Below, in pieces: positions 27,293 through 40,406 of a stretch of DNA of 64,000 nucleotides. The stretch is from the NCBI RefSeq assembly GCF_028728065.1, contig NZ_CP117811.1, positions 806,001 through 870,000 of the forward strand, in the 5' to 3' direction. Position 1 is the stretch's first letter, and every line of letters begins with the position of its first letter. Under the pieces are notes generated by a model. That model searched no databases, was not told the origin of the DNA, and was given only the letters and a program-made list of their open reading frames with translations. The position numbers and the translations under genes were made by a program. Source of the DNA: Lentisphaera profundi (GTDB taxonomy: Bacteria; Verrucomicrobiota; Lentisphaeria; Lentisphaerales; Lentisphaeraceae).

Positions 27293-28546
27293 ATGTCTGA
27301 CTCAGCTACACTAAACCTCGCGGGGAAAACGCTCAATCTACCAATTATTGAGGGTACAGAAAACGAAAAAGCTATTGATATTAGCGCACTTCGCAAAGAG
27401 ACTGGCTATGTAACTTTTGATCCAGGTTATGGTAATACATGCCCTTCCAAGAGTTCTATTACATTTTTAAACGGTGAAGCCGGTGCGCTTCGTTACCGTG
27501 GTTATACAATTGCAGAGTTATGTGAAAAGCATACCTTTGAAGAAGCTTCATATTTGACTCTTTATGGTGAGCTACCAACAACTGAGCAATTAAAAGAATT
27601 TACATCAGCTATTAACGAGCATAGAAAAATGCCGAAACAGCTTGAGAAGATTTTTGATGCTTATCCAGATTCAGTTCATCCGATGGTGATGATCAATGTA
27701 TTGACTTCATCACTATCTGCCTACTACCCTGAAGTAACAGCTATCTCTGATCCTGCACAAGTTGAGAAAGCAACTCAGGTTGCTATTGGCCAGATGCTGA
27801 CTTTTGTGGCTTTTGCTTACAGAAAAAGTATTGGTGCTAGTTTTGAGTACCCAACTGAGCCGTGCTCTACTGCTGCGGGTTTACTTAAGATGATGTTTGG
27901 CAATGACTATGAAGTTGATCCTGATGTAGAAAAAGTTATTGATGAGTTATTAATTCTTCACGTAGATCATGAATTTAACTGCTCAACTTCTGCGGTTCGT
28001 TTAATTGGTTCTTCGCAAGCTAATCTCTTCGCATCAATTTCTGGTGGTATATCGGCTCTCTGGGGTCCTTTACATGGTGGTGCCAATCAAGCTGTTGTTG
28101 AAATGTTAGAGTATATCCATGCAAATAATATTGATCCGCAAGAGTACCTAGAAAAAGTTAAGCGCAAGGAAGATGGTATTCGTCTTATGGGCTTTGGCCA
28201 CCGCGTTTATAAAAACTACGATCCTCGCGCACGAATTATTAAAAAGACCTGTGATAGAGTTATGGCAAAACTTGGTCAAGAAGATCCACTTCTTGCCATT
28301 GCCCAAAAGCTTGAAGCAGCTGCTTTGTCAGATGAGTATTTCACAAGTAGAAAATTATACCCAAATGTTGATTTTTACTCAGGTATCGTTTATAGAGCGA
28401 TTAAAATTCCTACAGAAATATTCACTCCATTATTTGCATTAGGCCGTTTACCTGGTTGGATAGCTCACTGGAGAGAACAAAACTCTGATCCAAAAGCAAG
28501 AATTGGTCGTCCTCGTCAAATCTATACAGGTGAGACTCAGCGCTAG
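27293..28546 (+). CDS. gltA: citrate synthase
   Basis: The 417-residue protein condenses acetyl-CoA and oxaloacetate. It has the catalytic histidines in LHVDHEFNCSTS and GPLHGGANQ, the GFGHRVYKNYDPRA block, and the catalytic Asp in YPNVDFYSG. The N-terminal extension with DPGYGNTCPSKSSITFLNG is typical of Gram-negative hexameric enzymes, though it does not match the E. coli NADH site closely enough to predict regulation. GAGGAGAA sits just upstream of ATG 27293. An intrinsic terminator follows at 28571. Confidence 0.97.
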   Translation: MSDSATLNLAGKTLNLPIIEGTENEKAIDISALRKETGYVTFDPGYGNTCPSKSSITFLNGEAGALRYRGYTIAELCEKHTFEEASYLTLYGELPTTEQLKEFTSAINEHRKMPKQLEKIFDAYPDSVHPMVMINVLTSSLSAYYPEVTAISDPAQVEKATQVAIGQMLTFVAFAYRKSIGASFEYPTEPCSTAAGLLKMMFGNDYEVDPDVEKVIDELLILHVDHEFNCSTSAVRLIGSSQANLFASISGGISALWGPLHGGANQAVVEMLEYIHANNIDPQEYLEKVKRKEDGIRLMGFGHRVYKNYDPRARIIKKTCDRVMAKLGQEDPLLAIAQKLEAAALSDEYFTSRKLYPNVDFYSGIVYRAIKIPTEIFTPLFALGRLPGWIAHWREQNSDPKARIGRPRQIYTGETQR

Positions 28547-28570
28547 TTCTTAATTTAGCTATAAATTTTA

Positions 28571-28600
28571 AAGGCCGACTCATACGAGTTGGCCTTTTTT
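28571..28600 (+). terminator. intrinsic terminator after gltA
   Basis: An 11-base-pair inverted repeat (AAGGCCGACTC / GAGTTGGCCTT) with a four-base ATAC loop ends in a run of six T. It lies 25 bases after the gltA stop and 4 bases before the end of the convergent globin gene, whose transcript it could also end from the other side. Confidence 0.85.
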
Positions 28601-28603
28601 AGT

Positions 28604-28960
28604 TTAAATCGTAACGATATCTTGTCGAGTGGATTCAAGTATAGTAGCGACTTCATTAATAGTTTCGCTATCAACTTTTTGAATCTCTAGTGCCGTAATC
28701 ATATCCTCAACAGTAGCATCGAATCCTTCATGAGTGATTTTTAAATTTAAATGAGACTCACGCAAGGAGAGTCTAGTGTATTCAGGTACGCCACCAAATA
28801 CATAGGAAAGGAAAAAGCTTTGATGAGATTTTAGAGTTACGAGATCGATATTCTTGAAATAATCTTTAACCCTCTCATCAGAAAGGACTATTTGATAAAA
28901 AGAATCAAGAAACTTTTCAATCCCTTCTAAGCCTCCAATTTTGTCAAAAAGTTTTTGCAT
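28604..28960 (-). CDS. group I truncated haemoglobin
   Basis: The 118-residue protein has the two-on-two globin pattern: LFDKIGGLEGIEKFLDSFY, VLSDERVKDYFKNID, LKSHQSFFLSYVFGG and LNLKITHEGFDA, where the His is the expected haem-proximal ligand. The length is typical of group I. Such globins bind oxygen or nitric oxide and often protect against nitrosative stress. It is a single gene converging on gltA; no regulator is adjacent. Confidence 0.92.
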   Translation of the reverse strand: MQKLFDKIGGLEGIEKFLDSFYQIVLSDERVKDYFKNIDLVTLKSHQSFFLSYVFGGVPEYTRLSLRESHLNLKITHEGFDATVEDMITALEIQKVDSETINEVATILESTRQDIVTI

Positions 28961-29049
28961 TTTGCGTCCTTAACAATTCTCTATTAGTCTAAGATATGTT
29001 TTTTGGAGGCAATAATCAAAAAATTAAGAATGTAATTTTGTTTGAAGAC

Positions 29050-30015
29050 TCATTTTTTGTTTTTATTAGCCCATTTTTGGGCAATAAAGCTATCTAGATA
29101 GATTTGTATGAGATGATAAATCATAGTTGCAATTAAAGCAGTAGGAAAACTTTGAGCAAAGTGTGCCGACCAAACGGCTATGGCGAGAGGTAGAGTTTTT
29201 TGACTACAGCAAATGGAAAATGAAATCCCTTGTGGCTTTGTTAGGGAGCTATGTTTACTGAAGAAATGAAAGAGGAATAGGGCCGCTAGATGAATGACGG
29301 CGGATAATAAAGCTATGTAAAGAGCTTCTTTTAATGATACATTAAGTATCTGTTCTTTTTGTCCTCCCGTATTGACGAAAATGACCGTCCCGAGGAATAA
29401 GACGGGTGCATATCTTATGGTGTAGCTAAATTTTTTGCCGACGCACTTTAGTTGTTTTCGTAGGGCCCAGCCACATAAAGCGGGGATGAAAACTGTTAAA
29501 GCTAGTTTTTGCATCATTGAAAGTGTGTTGAATTCGGCACTTGATGAAAGGTATATGCTTATTAATATGGGCGAGATGAGAACGGCACAGCAATTCAAAG
29601 CAATTGTTATAAAGAGTGCAGATCGTCGATCACCCCCTGCTAAGTCTGCAATAACAATTCCTGATACAAGTGTACAGGGCATGCAACTGATGAGCATTAG
29701 GCCGAAATAATTATCTGGGCTGAGATGAGAGAACTCTAGAACTCCGTAGGCGATTAATGGGAAAATAATAAAAGAGGCAATTATACCAAATGAAATTATT
29801 TTTAGATTGTGGGAGAGATCAATTTTTTCTTTTGGATTTAAGCCGAGCCCTTGGCAAAGGAATACACCTGCGATTAACCACGGAGTCATCCCCGCTAAGC
29901 GCCAAGTTTCCGATACTTCTGGAAAGGCTAAGGCGGGTAGGGTCCCTGCGATTACTGAAATGATAATTATTTGCGAGTTGATGAACTTTAGTATTTTATC
30001 TTTACTGGTACTCAC
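29050..30015 (-). CDS. SBF-like (SLC10A7-type) sodium/bile acid symporter homologue
   Basis: The 321-residue membrane protein has about ten hydrophobic helices. GMTPWLIAGVFLCQGLGL, LMLISCMPCTLVSGIVIADLAGGD and SFSICCSQKTLPLAIAVW match the SBF-like branch related to SLC10A7. Relatives carry organic anions or are annotated as bile acid symporters, but the bacterial substrates are largely unknown. It is divergent from the Cu/Zn permease gene, with 77 bases between starts. Confidence 0.87.
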   Translation of the reverse strand: MSTSKDKILKFINSQIIIISVIAGTLPALAFPEVSETWRLAGMTPWLIAGVFLCQGLGLNPKEKIDLSHNLKIISFGIIASFIIFPLIAYGVLEFSHLSPDNYFGLMLISCMPCTLVSGIVIADLAGGDRRSALFITIALNCCAVLISPILISIYLSSSAEFNTLSMMQKLALTVFIPALCGWALRKQLKCVGKKFSYTIRYAPVLFLGTVIFVNTGGQKEQILNVSLKEALYIALLSAVIHLAALFLFHFFSKHSSLTKPQGISFSICCSQKTLPLAIAVWSAHFAQSFPTALIATMIYHLIQIYLDSFIAQKWANKNKK

Positions 30016-30092
30016 TGCAGGCTCTCTTTTATTAATCTGATTGAGGGTGATATTAGTAGAAGATTATTTTAATAAAAGACTGTAGAGGAAAT

Positions 30093-31316
30093 ATGCGAAG
30101 CTTTTTTGAGAGTTTTTGGACTTTAAGTCAGGAGCTTGCCTTTCCTTTGTTTGTCGGCGCGGCCATCGCTGGTGTGCTTCATCTGTTTTTAGATAAGCGG
30201 CATATTACAAAGTATCTATCTGGGAATAAATGCTTAGTAGTGATTAAATCAGTTTTTCTGGGTTTGCCTTTACCTATATGTTCATGTGGAGTATTACCCT
30301 TAGCGGTCTCCTTAAGATCGAAAGGTCTGAGCAAGGGTGGGGTTAATGGCTTTCTGGTGAGTACGCCTCAGACTGGAATAGATTCTTTTTTGGTGGCAAG
30401 TAGTTTTTTCTCTTTACCCTTTGCTTTTGCTAAACTTTTAATAGCTTTAATATTGGGTCTCATTACGGGCATTGGTTCAAATCTAATTGAAGACGAAGAA
30501 ACTTTCCTTATTGATGATGAAGCAGTCGAGTCTGCTAAAGAAAATAAATTTAAATCTTGGTGGCAGCACAGTTTGATGGTTTTGGAGTCTATTTGGCTAT
30601 GGCTCTTTATAGGTATAGCCATTTCATCACTTATTAGTGTACTGGCAGAAAGTTTGGAATTGAGTAAAATAATAGAGCCTTTTACATTGTGGCAACAGAT
30701 GGGGCTAATGCTTTTGATTTCTCTCCCGCTCTATGTATGTGCGACCGCATCTATACCAATTGCAGCGGGCTTTGTGTTAATGGGGGTGCATCCAGCTGCT
30801 GCCTTAGTATTTTTAATTGCAGGTCCCGCGACCAATGCGGCAGTGATTTTACCGATTTCAAAGATACTGGGGTGGAGGCATGTTTTTTTACAGCTCTTTG
30901 TGGTGATAGTAGGTTCTTGTCTTGGGGCTTATCTATTTAGTTTCTTATTACCACAAACTGCAGAGCTGATACCTTGTCATAGTCATCATAATAGTTCATG
31001 GTACAAACAAGTTTCGGCTTTCCTCCTAATGGCTCTTTTTCTTAGGCAGTCTTTGCTCTCTATGCAGGATAAATTTAAAGCCACTGATCAAGGCTTGGGT
31101 AGTAGCTTCGTGACTTATGTATATTCTGTGGAGGGCATCCATTGCCAATCATGTGTAAATAAAATTCAGGCTGCAAGTGAAAGTCTTGATGACTTTGCAT
31201 TAGTTGATATTAATAAAAGCACACAAGAATTTAGTTTTAGATCATCCTTAGAATCGAGATCCGTGTTCTTGGAGAGGATTAAAAAATTAGGCTTCACGAA
31301 TATAAAAGAGAAATGA
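30093..31316 (+). CDS. SO_0444-type Cu/Zn efflux permease with C-terminal HMA domain
   Basis: The 407-residue protein has a DUF318-type permease core with about eight helices. LPLPICSCGVLPLAVSLR contains the conserved CSCG, and STPQTGID and IAGPATNAAVI follow. A soluble loop lies at about residues 145-160 (EDEETFLIDDE). The C-terminal 70 residues form a heavy-metal-associated domain with the metal-binding CQSC in VEGIHCQSCVNKI. The protein probably exports copper or zinc. GTAGAGGAAAT precedes ATG 30093. No metal-responsive regulator is beside it. Confidence 0.86.
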   Translation: MRSFFESFWTLSQELAFPLFVGAAIAGVLHLFLDKRHITKYLSGNKCLVVIKSVFLGLPLPICSCGVLPLAVSLRSKGLSKGGVNGFLVSTPQTGIDSFLVASSFFSLPFAFAKLLIALILGLITGIGSNLIEDEETFLIDDEAVESAKENKFKSWWQHSLMVLESIWLWLFIGIAISSLISVLAESLELSKIIEPFTLWQQMGLMLLISLPLYVCATASIPIAAGFVLMGVHPAAALVFLIAGPATNAAVILPISKILGWRHVFLQLFVVIVGSCLGAYLFSFLLPQTAELIPCHSHHNSSWYKQVSAFLLMALFLRQSLLSMQDKFKATDQGLGSSFVTYVYSVEGIHCQSCVNKIQAASESLDDFALVDINKSTQEFSFRSSLESRSVFLERIKKLGFTNIKEK

Positions 31317-31430
31317 GTAGCTATTCTCAGTTTGCAGCTTTTTGAAGACTTGGGCTCATGAGAGAGCTATGAATTTTAGAAGCCTTATCTATCAAGAAGT
31401 ATAAGAATGGAGCGCAAGTCAGCGTCAGAG

Positions 31431-31459
31431 TTGATATATAGGTGCAAGAAATTTTACAT
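31431..31459 (+). promoter_or_regulatory. possible rRNA promoter
   Basis: TTGATA and TTACAT are separated by 17 bases. This is a plausible sigma-70-type pair about 430 bases before 16S, but such pairs occur by chance in AT-rich DNA. Confidence 0.25.
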
Positions 31460-31768
31460 TTGCGATAGCAACCACTCCGTTCCCAGCTGTAAATTCATCG
31501 TTTTGACTAGAGATGAAGCGCAAAGGTGCATATCATCAAAAAAAAATCCACTGGCCATAAAAGTTATAAGTCGCTGATTTTAAAAGAATAGCCTTGGGAA
31601 TCCCCTAGGGATGAATAGTGAATCCGCATAAAAAGTTAATAAAAGATAGCAAAGAGCTTTGCAGAAAAACGAACTGGGGATATTCTAAGGCCTCGTCAGA
31701 AACGACGGGCAAACAACGGGGCCGAAAGCGAGCTAGTTGAGAGTAAAAAAACGAAGATTTTTGATAGT

Positions 31769-31790
31769 TGAATTATATGATAGTAACGGG
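31769..31790 (+). other. 16S processing stem, 5' arm
   Basis: These 22 bases are perfectly complementary to 33480-33501, beyond the 3' end of 16S. An inner arm, GTAATAAGTCA at 31857-31867, pairs with 33469-33479, which directly adjoins the outer arm on the 3' side. Together they form the long helix that loops out 16S and is the usual RNase III target. Confidence 0.85.
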
Positions 31791-31886
31791 CTCCTAAATC
31801 ATTTATGATTTAAGAGTTAATTTTTTCGAGAGAGAAAACTCAATAGAATAAAAAAAGTAATAAGTCAGAATCAAACACAATCAAAT

Positions 31887-33403
<1,517 letters not shown>

Positions 33404-33479
33404 TAAGGAATGAAAAAAGACTAACCTCTATTTAGAACTTCGGTTCTATAACATGAGTGCTTTTTACATGACTTATTAC

Positions 33480-33501
33480 CCCGTTACTATCATATAATTC
33501 A
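33480..33501 (+). other. 16S processing stem, 3' arm
   Basis: This is the perfect complement of 31769-31790. It lies between the 16S 3' end and tRNA-Ala, so cutting here would free both the 16S precursor and the tRNA-bearing spacer. Confidence 0.85.
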
Positions 33502-33530
33502 GACATTGGAAATCTAATGCTGTAAATTAA

Positions 33531-33604
33531 GGGGCCTTAGCTCAGCTGGCTAGAGCGCCGCCCTTGCAAGGCGGAGGTCAAGGATTCGAATTCCTTAGGC
33601 TCCA
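33531..33604 (+). tRNA. tRNA-Ala (TGC)
   Basis: The acceptor arm GGGGCCT pairs with AGGCTCC. The D-arm GCTCAGCTGGCTAGAGC, the anticodon loop with TGC and the T-loop TTCGAAT are all present. The 3' CCA is not encoded (the next bases are CTT). It sits in the 16S-23S spacer. Confidence 0.97.
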
Positions 33605-33611
33605 CTTAGAT

Positions 33612-33688
33612 ACGCGCATAGCTCAGTTGGTTAGAGCGCATCGCTGATAACGATGAGGTCCCAGGTTCAAATCCTGGTGCGCGTACCA
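33612..33688 (+). tRNA. tRNA-Ile (GAT)
   Basis: The acceptor ACGCGCA pairs with TGCGCGT. The D-arm GCTCAGTTGGTTAGAGC, anticodon GAT and T-loop TTCAAAT are present, and CCA is encoded at 33686-33688. It is only 7 bases after tRNA-Ala. The Ala-Ile order is the reverse of the common Ile-Ala arrangement. Confidence 0.97.
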
Positions 33689-33913
33689 AAACAATTTAGC
33701 ATCCACGAAAGTGTGGAAAAGCTTAGATCATTGAAAGGAAGAAAACAATAGAATGAAAGAGTCAAAGTATAATTGATGTCTTTTGATTTTAATCAAAAGA
33801 CGCAAAGTAAGAAACAATTTATACCAAGATCGCAAACCAAAGAATACAAGATAGAACGACTTAGTAAGAAATAGGTGTGTCGCCGAAAATGTTAATTTTT
33901 TAAGATTTTTGGT
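33689..33913 (+). other. tRNA-Ile to 23S spacer with processing arms
   Basis: No gene is present. A hairpin lies at 33779-33802 (GTCTTTTGATT repeat). AAGATCGCAAAC at 33826-33837 is the perfect complement of 36904-36915 after 23S. GTGTGGAAA near 33711 can likewise pair with TTTCCACAC near 36920, so the 23S flanks can form a processing helix. Confidence 0.6.
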
Positions 33914-36829
<2,916 letters not shown>

Positions 36830-36952
36830 CCTCTTTTTTACTTAGCACTCAAATGCTCAGTAAAAAAGACAATAAGCACACACACAAATTCGAGTTAAGT
36901 CGAGTTTGCGATCTTAATCTTTCCACACTAAGTTTTCTTCCCAACATTTTCC

Positions 36953-37068
36953 GGCTGGTAACCACAGCGGAGGAGCCACACCCGATCCCATCCCGAACTC
37001 GGTAGTTAAGACCTCCAGCGCCGATGGTACTGCAGTTAAGACTGTGGGAGAGCAGGTCGTTGCCAGCC
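36953..37068 (+). rRNA. rrf: 5S ribosomal RNA
   Basis: The 116-base gene is closed by GGCTGG pairing with CCAGCC. It contains CCCGATCCCATCCCGAACTC and the usual loops. A T-run follows directly. It is the last gene of the rRNA operon. Confidence 0.95.
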
Positions 37069-37123
37069 TTTTTTTTTTGCTGCCTATTTATAGGCAGTTC
37101 GGCTAAGACCGGAAACATTCTAG

Positions 37124-37152
37124 AGCGTATATCATTTGATATACGCTTTTTT
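37124..37152 (+). terminator. rRNA operon terminator
   Basis: AGCGTATATCA pairs with TGATATACGCT over 11 bases and is followed by eight or nine T. A weaker hairpin (CTGCCTATTTATAGGCAG, from 37080) precedes it. Confidence 0.9.
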
Positions 37153-37372
37153 TTGTGCCCAGGCGTTGCCGTAGGGGCGGTTGAGGTTGTTAGATCACGA
37201 AAATTCAGAAGCAATACCAAGAATAAATAGTAGGTGAAGCCTCTCTAAGCACATTTTATAAATGATATTTCGCGTAGGACCTTGAGGGAATAGGAGATTC
37301 ATTTTAAAATTGCTGAAAGGTTTTAGTGTGATCTTAAGATTAAGTAGATAAAGCTTAAGTAAAAGGAGTGTT

Positions 37373-38410
37373 ATGAAAAAAATAGTATGTGGTTCTTTGT
37401 TCTTGATTCAAGTGAGCCTCTTTGCTCATATTGATGGATATGTTGAATATACAAAAGCTGCTCAAGAAGATTTTGGGAGCTTAATTTTAGCTATTTCTTC
37501 AGGGAAGCTTGAAAATAAAGTAAAAATCACAAAAGATGATGAGTACATTTATATAGAAACCAATAGTATTCCCAATCATAAATCGACAGGTAGTAGTGGT
37601 CGCAACCCAAATTCTATGCAGGAAACAAATAAATCGTATAGAGTTTCAGCTCAAGCAGAAATTAACGATAACCTTACTCAATCGAATCCAAATTCTTTTG
37701 GTGTGGCACTTAATGGAATTCCTTTTAGGCCCTCTACGGCAGAGACTTGGAATAATAATCGCGATTGGGTAGAAGAAGCAATTAGTAGTCGTGGGAAAAG
37801 GCTTTTGGGTTTGGATAGTAATTATGGTCATGTTGACCATTCGGGTCTTTATCATTATCATGGGAGTCCTACAGACTTCGTTAAACAACAGCAAAAAGCG
37901 ACTCGTCATCGGATGGCCTTAGTCGGCTATGCGGCAGACGGTTTTCCCATTTATAGCGAATACGGATATAAGGATGAAAAAAATTCTAAATCGGGTCTAA
38001 TCAAACTCAAATCATCTTATCAGTTAAAGAAGGGGAAACGTCCATCTGATGAACCACCAGGAAAATATGATGGTAAGTATGCAAATGATTACGAGTATGT
38101 GAAAGGCAGTGGTCATCTTGATGAATGTAATGGACGTTATGGAATTACGCCGGACTTTCCGAAAGGGACTTACTATTATGTAATTACAAAAAGCTTTCCT
38201 TTTGTCTCACGCTATTGGAAGGGGACACCCGATGCGAGTTTTGTTGATCGTAGAGCAATGGGTAATAATGCTCGAGGAAATAAAAATGGACAAGGTCAGG
38301 GAGATCAAGAAGGTCGTCGTCAAGGACCTCCAGGACAAAGTTCAAATAATGACAGGAGACCACCGCCTCCTCATCGTCGACCTCGAGCAGATCAAAACGA
38401 AGAATTTTAA
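37373..38410 (+). CDS. secreted YHYH domain protein
   Basis: The 345-residue protein has a signal peptide ending near SLFAH and the YHYH domain. The name-giving block is GLYHYHGSP, followed by MALVGYAADGFPIYSEYG and, near the end, GRYGITPDFPKGTYYYVIT. YHYH proteins are exported proteins of unknown activity common in marine bacteria. The C-terminal 45 residues are a Pro/Gln/Arg/Gly-rich tail (QGQGDQEGRRQGPPG), probably disordered. AAAAGGAGTG precedes ATG 37373. An intrinsic terminator follows, and IS copy 1 is inserted immediately behind it. Confidence 0.88.
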   Translation: MKKIVCGSLFLIQVSLFAHIDGYVEYTKAAQEDFGSLILAISSGKLENKVKITKDDEYIYIETNSIPNHKSTGSSGRNPNSMQETNKSYRVSAQAEINDNLTQSNPNSFGVALNGIPFRPSTAETWNNNRDWVEEAISSRGKRLLGLDSNYGHVDHSGLYHYHGSPTDFVKQQQKATRHRMALVGYAADGFPIYSEYGYKDEKNSKSGLIKLKSSYQLKKGKRPSDEPPGKYDGKYANDYEYVKGSGHLDECNGRYGITPDFPKGTYYYVITKSFPFVSRYWKGTPDASFVDRRAMGNNARGNKNGQGQGDQEGRRQGPPGQSSNNDRRPPPPHRRPRADQNEEF

Positions 38411-38415
38411 TTGCG

Positions 38416-38443
38416 AGGATCACATTTATTGTGATCCTTTTTT
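38416..38443 (+). terminator. intrinsic terminator after the YHYH gene
   Basis: AGGATCACA pairs with TGTGATCCT across a five-base loop, followed by six T. The IS1634-type element begins two or three bases beyond the T-run, so the target site lies in or next to the terminator tail. Confidence 0.85.
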
Positions 38444-38445
38444 AT

Positions 38446-40308
38446 CGGATATTCTTTGACTGAAACGAACTTAACCTGTTTAATTGCAATGATTTAAGTT
38501 CTGTTCAAAATAAAAAAATACTGGCTACTTGAGTTTCACCCCTAGTAGATTCAGAATTTTTTGCTGTTCTTCATCGGGTTGAGAGACCTCTTTTTTGACA
38601 ACAACGCCGTCAATTAAGTTCTCAGTTATACGTATAGATTTTAAGCGCTCAACGACATGCTGGAAAGTCCAGCGCTTTTCTTTGTACTTTCCGTCTTCGT
38701 CAAATAGTAGCTTTAGTAATTGCGTCGCATTCCACTGTATGTAATACGCTAAGGTAGAAAGAAAAATGTGTGACTTTAAGCGCTCATCGGTTTTGTGGTG
38801 CATTGGCCGCAACTCAAGAGAAACGGTCTTTAGGTTTCTGAAGGCCTGTTCGACTTTTTGTAAGTCTCTATAAGCTAATACCGTCTCATCTTTACCGATA
38901 TTTTCTTTGGGCGCGTCAGTTCGAATTATGTAACAGCCGTCGAATTTTTCTTCTTGCTTCACTTTTTCTTCATTAAGCGACCAGGTTAATTTCCCATTAT
39001 CGTCCACATCCCATTGGAAAAACTTCTCCACTTTACAGCGCTCAAATAAACGGCCTACACTGGCCGCCACTCTCACGCGTTGACGCTTCTGTTTTACGCT
39101 GGACTTCTGAGTTAATTCCTTCTCTATTTTAGCGATAAGAGCTCGTCTAGTTGCATTCTCATCCCTCATTGTATTTTCATTTTTGCACAGCATGTAGCGT
39201 ATATTCTTGTTGTCGTCATCCATTACTTCGAGGATACTCCTGGAGTCAAACAACTCCATTTGGATATTATCTTTTTCGTGCAAAGTTTTAATTTGAGAAT
39301 GAGTTAGAGCCGTGATGGTGCTGTAATCAATTTCATTAACTTCAGCAATTCTTTTCGGGGTGAGCATGCCTCGATCTCCTGTGAAGATGAGGTTTTTAAG
39401 CCCATACTTCTCGGAAAGCTTTTTCACCTCGCCCAATACTGTAGTCTGATCTGAGGTAGAACCCTTAAATATCTCTACGCCAACGGGGCAGCCTTTTTTG
39501 TCGGTGAGCAGGCCGATGGCAATCTGTTTGTAGCCTACCTTGCCACCCTTAGGTTTTCCAAATGCGACTAAATCTGAATCTTCATATTTGCCTTCGAACC
39601 ATGTATTTGTCATGTCGTATAGAACCATACAGCCGTCTTCTAGGTGTTTTTTTGAAAGCTTGCGTTCGATCTTATCTTTTCGCTCGAGTAGCTCATCCAT
39701 GGGCTTGTAGCAATGGGCTTCAACATCTGGACGAACTCCGAGTTCATACCCGGCGAGAGCCCAAAGAAATGTATCTTGGTACATGTTCGTTAGACTGAGT
39801 TTACTGCCTTGATAAACCAGACGCCCCACAATCATCGCCAAAACATCCTCTCGGCACTGAGTTTTTTGAGAGAAAATCATTTTATCGAGCCCGAGATTCT
39901 TAGCGAGCTCCATGAAGACGTAGCTCGCACCAAATTCATAGCTGCGCCCGTGCCGTAAGTCCTCCAGGTTAAAATCACCTTTCTTGCCCTTGAGACTATT
40001 CTTTAGAGCCAATAATTGAGCTGGGGGTAACTTCGAAACATTACTGAGCGTGCGATGCTTGATCTTTCCGTCTTCACGAAAAGTCTCACGAACGAGATGG
40101 CTCACATAGATTTTTCCGTTGCGCTTAGATTTTATGGTCTCGAGATACATACTGGCTACTCTTTTTAGGATTATTTTTGATAAAATAAAGGTAAAAACAT
40201 AAAAATCAATATGGAATAATTATATTTTACTGGCTACACTTTTTAATCAAAATAAGCACAAGCCTATATGGGTGAGGTGCTTGCGCTAAAAAACCAAAAG
40301 AATATCCG
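38446..40308 (-). mobile_element. IS1634-type insertion sequence, copy 1
   Basis: The element is 1863 bases long. Its ends carry inverted repeats (CGGATATTCTTT on the left, the complement AAAGAATATCCG on the right, with the inner base differing slightly). The limits were found by comparing the two copies in this window. The flanks are TTTTAT on the left and TTTAAT on the right, an imperfect six-base target duplication. The copies differ at four positions by eye. The nonamer ACTGGCTAC occurs three times inside (38520, 40151, 40229). The single gene is the transposase. Confidence 0.92.
38525..40150 (-). CDS. IS1634-family DDE transposase, copy 1
   Basis: The 541-residue transposase has an N-terminal region with MYLETIKSKRNGKIYVSHLVRE and a DDE core of the IS4-related type: MVLYDMTNTWFEG (first Asp), IFTGDRGMLT (second Asp), YRDLQKVEQAFRNLKT (the catalytic Glu of the YREK-like motif). 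LRPMHHKTDERLKSHIFL near the C-terminus is the family's usual block. It differs from copy 2 by a single residue (Tyr in AGYELG against His). It appears complete and possibly active. Confidence 0.95.
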   Translation of the reverse strand: MYLETIKSKRNGKIYVSHLVRETFREDGKIKHRTLSNVSKLPPAQLLALKNSLKGKKGDFNLEDLRHGRSYEFGASYVFMELAKNLGLDKMIFSQKTQCREDVLAMIVGRLVYQGSKLSLTNMYQDTFLWALAGYELGVRPDVEAHCYKPMDELLERKDKIERKLSKKHLEDGCMVLYDMTNTWFEGKYEDSDLVAFGKPKGGKVGYKQIAIGLLTDKKGCPVGVEIFKGSTSDQTTVLGEVKKLSEKYGLKNLIFTGDRGMLTPKRIAEVNEIDYSTITALTHSQIKTLHEKDNIQMELFDSRSILEVMDDDNKNIRYMLCKNENTMRDENATRRALIAKIEKELTQKSSVKQKRQRVRVAASVGRLFERCKVEKFFQWDVDDNGKLTWSLNEEKVKQEEKFDGCYIIRTDAPKENIGKDETVLAYRDLQKVEQAFRNLKTVSLELRPMHHKTDERLKSHIFLSTLAYYIQWNATQLLKLLFDEDGKYKEKRWTFQHVVERLKSIRITENLIDGVVVKKEVSQPDEEQQKILNLLGVKLK

Positions 40309-40406
40309 TTTAATGATTAAATCGTGAGTAATTTTAATCGTAAGTGAATTGTTTGCAGAAAAGTAATTAGGCTTTAGGTTTTCTGAACTTTAGTTCAAGG
40401 AAAACT

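Larger units (their letters stand above)
31317..31886 (+). other. rRNA operon leader, no protein gene seen
   Basis: This 570-base stretch between the metal permease and 16S has no credible open frame. It should hold the rRNA promoters and the 5' leader. A possible sigma-70-type promoter lies at 31431 (TTGATA, 17-base spacer, TTACAT). Near the 3' end are a small hairpin (TAAATCATTTATGATTTA, from 31796) and the left arms of the 16S processing stem. Confidence 0.7.
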
